Part shown: positions 23,913-28,132 of the stretch, one piece after another
Layout of the letters: each line of letters begins with the position of its first letter
Position numbering within the stretch: the first letter of the stretch is position 1
Source of the DNA: JBFXDW01 sp050180745
GTDB taxonomy: Bacteria > Pseudomonadota > Alphaproteobacteria > UBA9219
NCBI GenBank assembly: GCA_050180745.1
Contig: JBFXDW010000011.1
Coordinates: forward strand, 1-28,132
Direction of reading: 5' to 3'
Length of the DNA stretch: 28,132 nucleotides
Program-made: the position numbers and the translations under genes
Notes under the pieces: model-generated
What the model saw: only the letters and a program-made list of their open reading frames with translations
Database searches by the model: none
What the model was told of the DNA's origin: nothing

Positions 23913-24484
23913 GTAACTTAAAATTGATATTGGCCTCGGCTTCGCCGCGGCGCTTGGATTTATTAAAAAACATTGGTGTTGTTCCTGATAAAATTGTGCC
24001 AGCGGATATTGATGAAACGCCCCATAAGGGCGAGCTCCCTAAGGAGCTGGCTTTGCGGTTAGCCTTAGAAAAAGGTTCTGTGATCGCGCAACAAAATCAA
24101 GACGCTCTTGTTTTGGCGGCGGATACGGTTGTTGCTGTGGGACGGCGTGTTTTACCAAAAGCTGAAAGTGATGAAGATGAACGTTGTTTTTTAAAAATCT
24201 TATCGGGACGGCGGCACCATGTTTTGACCGGTGTTGCACTTTATGGACCTGACAGAACAGTTAGGACGCGGCTTTGTGATAGTGTTGTTACGTTTAAGCG
24301 TTTAAGTGACGATGAGATAGCGCGCTATGTTGATTTAAAGGAAGGTCTGGGGAAAGCTGGTGGTTATGCCATCCAAGGATATGGGGCGTGTTTTATAAGG
24401 TTTATCGCCGGATCTTACTCGAACATTGTGGGGCTGCCGCTCTATGAGACAAACCAGTTATTGTCTTCTTGGCAAAGAAATTGA
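23909..24484 (+). CDS. maf: Maf-family nucleoside triphosphate pyrophosphatase
   Basis: 191 aa. Maf proteins hydrolyse non-canonical or canonical NTPs (dTTP/UTP or 7-methyl-GTP, depending on subgroup) to monophosphates. Seen are the N-terminal LILASASPRRLDLLKNIGV, the metal site ADTVVAVGRRVL, LSGRRHHVLTGVAL and GKAGGYAIQGYGACFIRFIAGSYSNIVGLPLYE. The QGYGACFI and GSYSNIVGLPL pattern suits the YhdE-type (dTTP/UTP) subgroup. GTG start overlapping the flhB stop by four bases. Followed by the RNase E/G-like gene after 24 bp. Confidence 0.95.
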   Translation: MSNLKLILASASPRRLDLLKNIGVVPDKIVPADIDETPHKGELPKELALRLALEKGSVIAQQNQDALVLAADTVVAVGRRVLPKAESDEDERCFLKILSGRRHHVLTGVALYGPDRTVRTRLCDSVVTFKRLSDDEIARYVDLKEGLGKAGGYAIQGYGACFIRFIAGSYSNIVGLPLYETNQLLSSWQRN

Positions 24485-24508
24485 GAGCAAAAATACGGAA
24501 GGTCTCTA

Positions 24509-25360
24509 ATGAAACTGACATGCGATTATGATGAAGGTATTTGTCGGGCAGCTATTTGGCAGCGCGGGAGGATGACAGACCTTTATGTGGACTCGGTTCT
24601 GTCTCCTGATCTTGCTGGAGCCATTGTGCGGGGGCGTGTGGGACGCATTATCTCAGGCGGCAAGGCGGCATGGTGTGATATAGGGTGTGTGGACAACGTT
24701 TATATAGAAAGCAAAGCGCCTTTGAAATCTGGCGAGATCAAACGATTGCGTGTTGATGCAAGTTTTTCTGGAAAGAAAGCACCACGTGCTATGGTTCTGG
24801 GGGAGGATGAGGGGCCTGTTGGGATTTTAGAAGCGCCGCTTCGACCATGGCAGCGTGCTCTAGAGGATCATAAGGGAAAAAGGATCGAATGTTCTTTTAC
24901 ATCTCAGGATGATTATGATTTATGTGCCGCGCAATATGCTGCAGAAAAACATATATCCTTCGTGCCGTTGGTCAGTAACATAGACGAGATGACCACGCGT
25001 ATTGATGAGCTGAAAGATTCGCATGTTCCATTGAGCGGTGGCGGAGAAATTGTTATTGAACAAACGGAAAGTTTGGTAGCCATAGATGTCAACGCACCTC
25101 AAGCGCGGAATTTTTTGGCGGTGAATTTAGCGGCTATGCATGAAATAGCGCGGCATCTGCGGTTGCGTAATCTGGGCGGGATTATTGTGATTGATGCGTT
25201 GAAAATGAGCGCGCGTGCTGATAAAGGGCAGGTATTAGCTGCCTTAAAGCGGGCTTGTGCGGATGATCCGGCAGGGGCAACTGTGTTTGATATTACAAAA
25301 CTAGGCCTCATTGAGATGACAAGAACGCGTCGTGGGCGTTCCTTGATGGAAGTATTATAG
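24509..25360 (+). CDS. Short RNase E/G-family protein (catalytic core only)
   Basis: 283 aa, much shorter than RNase G (about 490). It keeps an S1-like segment (about 35-70, IVRGRVGRIISGGKAAWCDIG), the RNase H-like/5'-sensor region and the DNase I-like catalytic part. The metal-binding aspartates are present as D193 (LVAIDVNAP) and D229 (GGIIVIDALKM), matching E. coli RNase E D303 and D346. It ends right after MTRTRRGRSLMEVL, so the zinc-link cysteines and small domain that make the tetramer are missing. Short forms in a maf-yacG context occur in alphaproteobacteria. GGAAGG seven bases upstream supports the ATG. Activity is plausible but oligomer state would differ. Confidence 0.88.
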   Translation: MKLTCDYDEGICRAAIWQRGRMTDLYVDSVLSPDLAGAIVRGRVGRIISGGKAAWCDIGCVDNVYIESKAPLKSGEIKRLRVDASFSGKKAPRAMVLGEDEGPVGILEAPLRPWQRALEDHKGKRIECSFTSQDDYDLCAAQYAAEKHISFVPLVSNIDEMTTRIDELKDSHVPLSGGGEIVIEQTESLVAIDVNAPQARNFLAVNLAAMHEIARHLRLRNLGGIIVIDALKMSARADKGQVLAALKRACADDPAGATVFDITKLGLIEMTRTRRGRSLMEVL

Positions 25361-25361
25361 A

Positions 25362-25520
25362 ATGGACAAGACATGTGTTGTTTGCGGTAAACCGCAGGAT
25401 GAAAAATACAAACCTTTTTGCAGTGCTCGCTGTGCTCAGATTGATTTGGGTAAGTGGCTCGGAGAGCGCTATGTCGTACAGGATCAGACAACAGACGATG
25501 GAGAGCAGACAATAGAGGAT
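25362..25520 (+). CDS. yacG: DNA gyrase inhibitor YacG (zinc-binding)
   Basis: 52 aa. It has the full four-cysteine zinc motif CVVCGKP and PFCSARCAQIDLGKWLGERY, diagnostic of YacG, a small protein that binds and inhibits GyrB in E. coli. It starts one base after the RNase E/G-like stop, with GGAAG upstream, and is the end of the fliR-flhB-maf-RNase-yacG string. The tail after ERYVV is short and acidic. The DNA immediately after the motif is a loosely repeated GGAGAG/CAGACA sequence that continues beyond the stop, suggesting slippage has shaped the C-terminus. Confidence 0.92.
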
Positions 25521-25689
25521 AATGGAGAGTAAATAGCAGACATAGGCTATAGAAAATGGGAGATATCCTTTTCTATTCTCCTTGCCGCCCTTCAAAATTC
25601 AAAAGAATGTTTGGAGCTTCCAATACCGTTCGGTTTCTCCCCGTCTCGTCATTCCGGCCCATCTGAGCGTAGCGAAAGATGTGAGCCGA

Positions 25690-25716
25690 CCAAATGCGAG
25701 ATTAACGAGCATTTGG
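25690..25716. repeat. Hairpin with 8-bp stem
   Basis: CCAAATGC (25690-25697) pairs with GCATTTGG (25709-25716) around an 11-base loop. It sits inside the CCCCGTCTCG/CGAGACGGGG outer pair, so the two could form one branched structure. Confidence 0.65.
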
Positions 25717-25784
25717 CGCGAGACGGGGCAAAGCCCCGCGAGGGCCGTCGGTCCAAAAATACGAGGAATCGAGTGTTTTTGCAA

Positions 25785-25839
25785 ATCCATCTCCTCATGC
25801 TGCGTTTATGAAGTCTCATTGCTATTTGAGGAGATGGAT
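25785..25839. repeat. 13-bp perfect inverted repeat
   Basis: ATCCATCTCCTCA (25785-25797) and TGAGGAGATGGAT (25827-25839) are exact inverted copies separated by 29 bp. The right arm abuts the next palindrome (from 25838), so the two structures compete or stack. Confidence 0.7.
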
Positions 25840-25939
25840 GCCGGATCATCACTCACCTGCCTACTCGCTGACGGCATTGTCAGTCAAATTGAAAAAACGA
25901 TGTTTCTTTCAGCGAGTGGCAGGTTCGTTTGTCCGGCAT
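25838..25939. repeat. 102-bp imperfect palindrome
   Basis: Arms ATGCCGGA (25838-25845) and TCCGGCAT (25932-25939), then ACCTGCC-t-ACTCGCTGA (25855-25871) against TCAGCGAGTGGCAGGT (25909-25924), pair with one bulged base and an internal bulge. The architecture resembles the 160-bp element at the nadC/murB junction, but the sequence is different. Confidence 0.7.
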
Positions 25940-26090
25940 GACGACTGGTGGCGTGGCGGGTTACAAAAAATTGAAGGATGGCAAGCTATTTCCCCCTACG
26001 TTTATTGTTAACTATAAGTTTTTCTTTTACTTCATCTATTCATGCGCTAGGTCTTTGTGCTAGGTTTTTTTTTTGAAAAGGAGATAAAGC

Positions 26091-26750
26091 ATGGCTGATT
26101 TAAATACGATAGAAAACAGGTTTGATGTACGTGGGTTTTTGATAAAAGTTGAAACTCTTCAAGAGGAACGGGGACTCCTTCAACTTTTTGATTCTGTTAA
26201 ACAGGAGCTGACGAGCGATCCCACAAAGGTTGACCGTGCTGCCGTTAGTGCTTTTATGACTACTGCATGGAGTATCAGAAAAGATCAAGGGACTGTTTGT
26301 TCGACATGTTTGTCGTTGATTGCAACTTTGGATGAAGAAGAAGTGACGCAAATTACCCTTGCTGAGAAAGATAAACCAAAGAAGCCTTTCTCCTTCAATC
26401 TTTTCAAGCGTAGGCGAAATCCCTTTTCTTTGACTCCTATAGTTCTTGGCGGCATTTTCGATGTAGCTTTAAATCATGAGGTTTCGGAAGACATACGGGT
26501 GCAAGCAGCGCGTGTGGCGGCAGAATGTTTAGGCCGTCATCCTGAATATAACCGTGAGCTTGCGGCAGACCTTCTGGCTACGTTTGAGAGTCCAAGCGCA
26601 AAAGTAAGAGATGCTGTGGCTGATAGTTGGCTGGCAATGAAAGAAAATGATCCTTCTTCTGCGTGTCGTGCGCATGTGGTTGTGGCGCAGCGTATTCTTT
26701 CGGATAATCCGAAGCCATTTTTTAGGAAACCAGAGATAGGACCGGCGTAA
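26091..26750 (+). CDS. Unknown helical protein, first of a tandem paralogue pair
   Basis: 219 aa, no signal peptide or membrane helix, mostly alpha-helical and possibly HEAT-like. Segment one is GFLIKVETLQEERGLLQLFDSV, then AVSAFMTTAWSIRK, CLSLIATLDEEEV; a basic linker (KKPFSFNLFKRRRNP) separates it from segment two, VAAECLGRHPEYNRELAADLLATFESPSAKVRDAVADSWLAM, which has the look of a HEAT repeat pair. AAAAGGAG lies seven bases before the ATG and a run of ten T lies just before that. The next gene shares the first segment and the xRHPxY motif. No function is known to me. Confidence 0.8.
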   Translation: MADLNTIENRFDVRGFLIKVETLQEERGLLQLFDSVKQELTSDPTKVDRAAVSAFMTTAWSIRKDQGTVCSTCLSLIATLDEEEVTQITLAEKDKPKKPFSFNLFKRRRNPFSLTPIVLGGIFDVALNHEVSEDIRVQAARVAAECLGRHPEYNRELAADLLATFESPSAKVRDAVADSWLAMKENDPSSACRAHVVVAQRILSDNPKPFFRKPEIGPA

Positions 26751-26759
26751 AATGATCTT

Positions 26760-26776
26760 CTTCCCATGATGGGAAG
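26760..26776. terminator. Hairpin between the two paralogues
   Basis: CTTCCCA - TGA - TGGGAAG is a perfect 7-bp stem ten bases after the first paralogue's stop. No T-run follows on the plus strand, so it may be an RNA-stability or attenuation hairpin rather than a true terminator. Confidence 0.4.
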
Positions 26777-26833
26777 GGTAAAGAGGCTTTTGAAAAAAAG
26801 GAATTGATAAGGGGTATTTGGAAACAAGATGGA

Positions 26834-27397
26834 ATGCTTGACGCCGTTGGATTTGTGGAAAGAGTTAGCGATCTTAGGAATATGAGGGATTCTCTTAATC
26901 TTATGGATAATCTTGCTTATAGAATTGACTATCATACGGAGGAATTTGACACCAGCTCTGTGCACGCTTTTAGGGATGCGGCTTGTGCGGTTGCTCGGCA
27001 AAAACCAAATTCTTTGGAGCTTCAATGTTGGAATTTGATTGATGAGTTGGATGGACGAGAGGTTCGTTTGGCTGAAGAAGGTATGGGAAAAGAAAGATTT
27101 TCGGTTGGTTCTGATGAGGTTATCTCTCTTCTTCAAATATCGACAGATTATTCTCTGGATTTCATTGATCCAGATCGACCGATAGAAGTTGCGTGTGCCT
27201 GTATTGCTCGTCACCCTGATTATATTCCACAAGTGGCATCTGCAGTTAGAGAAAATGCCCAGCAGATACCTGAGGGAAGCACAGAACTTCTCATGCAGCG
27301 CGTGTGTTGTGGGCTGCGGAAACAAAATGGTGCTGGTTCTAAAGCGTTTTGGATTAGGCCTTTAGGAGTGTCTTCTCTTCCTGTTCTGAAATGTTAA
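26834..27397 (+). CDS. Unknown helical protein, second of a tandem paralogue pair
   Basis: 187 aa from the ATG at 26834; a TTG at 26804 would add ten residues that do not match the paralogue. It resembles the upstream gene: GFVERVSDLRNMRDSLNLMDNL against GFLIKVETLQEERGLLQLFDSV, then VHAFRDAACAVAR against VSAFMTTAWSIRK, LIDELDGREV against LIATLDEEEV, and ARHPDY against GRHPEY. The C-terminal half is shorter and ends differently (RPLGVSSLPVLKC), without the basic linker. The ribosome-binding site is poor, so translation may depend on the upstream gene. Function unknown. Confidence 0.72.
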   Translation: MLDAVGFVERVSDLRNMRDSLNLMDNLAYRIDYHTEEFDTSSVHAFRDAACAVARQKPNSLELQCWNLIDELDGREVRLAEEGMGKERFSVGSDEVISLLQISTDYSLDFIDPDRPIEVACACIARHPDYIPQVASAVRENAQQIPEGSTELLMQRVCCGLRKQNGAGSKAFWIRPLGVSSLPVLKC

Positions 27398-27430
27398 CTA
27401 GAGGCAGATAGGCTCTTTATTTTCCGTTTC

Positions 27431-28132
27431 TTACGGCAGCACGCTCTCGCGGCCATCTCCAGAGATCGGCATCGTAAAACGGTCTTTGGCCGCGCGGAGG
27501 GCTCCAAAAATAGCGGCTGGGTTTGCATCGCTTGGGATGTTGACTTGCTCGAGTGTTTTTTGGAATTCCGGATCATCGACGCGCAAGAACGGGTTGATTT
27601 TTTTCTCTTGTCCTAAAAGGCTGGGGAGGGTGGCTTCCCCTTTCTTTCGTGCGAACAGAACTTCTTTAGCGCGCGTGTGAAGCTCTGGATTCTGGGGGTC
27701 CAGCTTGACGGCAAAGGGAAGATTTCTTTCCGTATATTCATGTCCGGCATAAAGCCTTGTCTCATCCGGCAGCGCTCTTAACTTAGTTAAAGATGCCCAC
27801 ATTTCAGCGGCATTGCCTTCAAAGAGTCGCCCACAGCCGAGCGAGAACAACGTATCGCCTGCGAAAAGAGCCTGAATCGAAGGGAAGTAAAAGGATATAC
27901 TGCCTGAGGTGTGTCCTGGGGTTTCAATGACTTGACCGCGCAGGTCTGAAAAAGTAATTGTTTCGCCATCATCCACGCCGCGTGAAAGGCCATCAATCTT
28001 ATGTTCTTCCTTGGCGGGACCAATAACGGGCGCTCCATACTCGGCCTGAAGCTTCACGTTGCCGCCCGTATGATCCGGGTGGTGGTGGGTATTCAGGATA
28101 AGGGCTAGATGGAGGTCCCTTTTTTGGAGCTC
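27431..28132 (-). CDS. gloB: Hydroxyacylglutathione hydrolase (glyoxalase II), 5' end missing
   Basis: The frame is open to the right edge, so the N-terminus is outside the window. The 233 codons present include the metallo-beta-lactamase motif THHHPDHTGGN just inside the edge, then PGHTSGSISFY, FAGDTLFSLGCGRLFEG and YAGHEYTERNLPFA, which supply the dinuclear-metal ligands, and the glyoxalase-II C-terminal NPFLRVDDPEFQ. It hydrolyses S-lactoylglutathione to D-lactate and glutathione in methylglyoxal detoxification. The FEG and YTERNL signatures separate it from other beta-lactamase-fold hydrolases. It converges with the second paralogue. Confidence 0.94.
   Translation of the reverse strand, partial: ELQKRDLHLALILNTHHHPDHTGGNVKLQAEYGAPVIGPAKEEHKIDGLSRGVDDGETITFSDLRGQVIETPGHTSGSISFYFPSIQALFAGDTLFSLGCGRLFEGNAAEMWASLTKLRALPDETRLYAGHEYTERNLPFAVKLDPQNPELHTRAKEVLFARKKGEATLPSLLGQEKKINPFLRVDDPEFQKTLEQVNIPSDANPAAIFGALRAAKDRFTMPISGDGRESVLP

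Larger units (their letters stand above)
25646..25944. repeat. Palindrome-rich intergenic element (about 300 bp)
   Basis: The non-coding stretch 25521-26090 holds nested inverted repeats. TCGTCATTCCGG (25646-25657) and CCGGCATGACGA (25933-25944) are inverted copies with one mismatch and could be termini. Inside are CCCCGTCTCG/CGAGACGGGG (25639-25648, 25719-25728), a GGGGC-AAA-GCCCC hairpin (25725-25737) and the three hairpins listed separately. Open frames here carry no recognisable protein pattern and run through the hairpins, so I do not call a gene. It may be a non-autonomous mobile element, a cluster of intergenic repeats or a structured RNA. Confidence 0.6.

Noticed and set aside
25582..25941. 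Open frame of 119 codons, and overlapping ones, in the palindrome-rich region
   Set aside because: No protein-family pattern, no good ribosome-binding site, and the frame is a by-product of the inverted repeats.
1..28132. CRISPR arrays, prophage or transposase genes
   Set aside because: No regularly spaced repeats with unique spacers, and no integrase, transposase or phage structural gene was seen.

Overview
The window is chromosomal DNA from a flagellated Gram-negative bacterium, most likely an alphaproteobacterium. The main evidence is a NadQ-type NAD regulator (a family known from alphaproteobacteria) divergent from nadABC, an alphaproteobacterial-style maf / short RNase E/G / yacG string, and an rplM-rpsI pair. 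The lineage below class level cannot be fixed from the sequence. Most of the content is core metabolism and envelope machinery. Between these blocks sit small unknown genes, two tandem paralogue pairs and two palindrome-rich intergenic regions.

Layout. 1-706: end of the rplM-rpsI ribosomal operon with its terminator, then a gamma-carbonic-anhydrase-like gene (724-1251). 1258-2099 (minus): an ArsR-family repressor with BigR/SqrR-like cysteines, and a conserved protein of unknown function overlapping it by ATGA. 2120-6917 (plus): a promoter/operator followed by DUF2892 membrane protein, RND/MMPL transporter, LolA-like periplasmic protein and outer-membrane beta-barrel, which look like one trans-envelope export system under the ArsR regulator. 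6914-7636 (minus): a CobB-type sirtuin. 7743-10040: a Cache-domain hybrid histidine kinase with two receiver domains. 10072-11292 (minus): a tandem pair of unknown paralogues and a MazG-like protein. 11630-13450: glmS, preceded by short direct repeats. 13469-13840 (minus): an unknown protein.

13934-18285 is an NAD biosynthesis locus: nadQ divergent from nadA-nadB-nadC, with two matching inverted-repeat operator candidates, one over the nadA promoter and one over its ribosome-binding site. nadC meets murB tail to tail inside a 160-bp palindromic element that supplies the 3' ends of both reading frames. murG-murC-murB (minus, linked by ATGA overlaps) is a fragment of the division/cell-wall cluster. 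Divergent from murG is fliR-flhB-maf-RNase E/G-like-yacG.

25521-26090 has no convincing gene but holds nested inverted repeats, with an outer imperfect pair about 300 bp apart. It is followed by a second tandem pair of unknown helical paralogues (26091-27397) and the 3' part of a glyoxalase II gene running off the right edge.

The most interesting candidates are the persulfide-sensor-like ArsR unit with its export operon, the 160-bp palindrome at the nadC/murB junction, the paired NadQ-type operators, and the two lineage-specific paralogue pairs.
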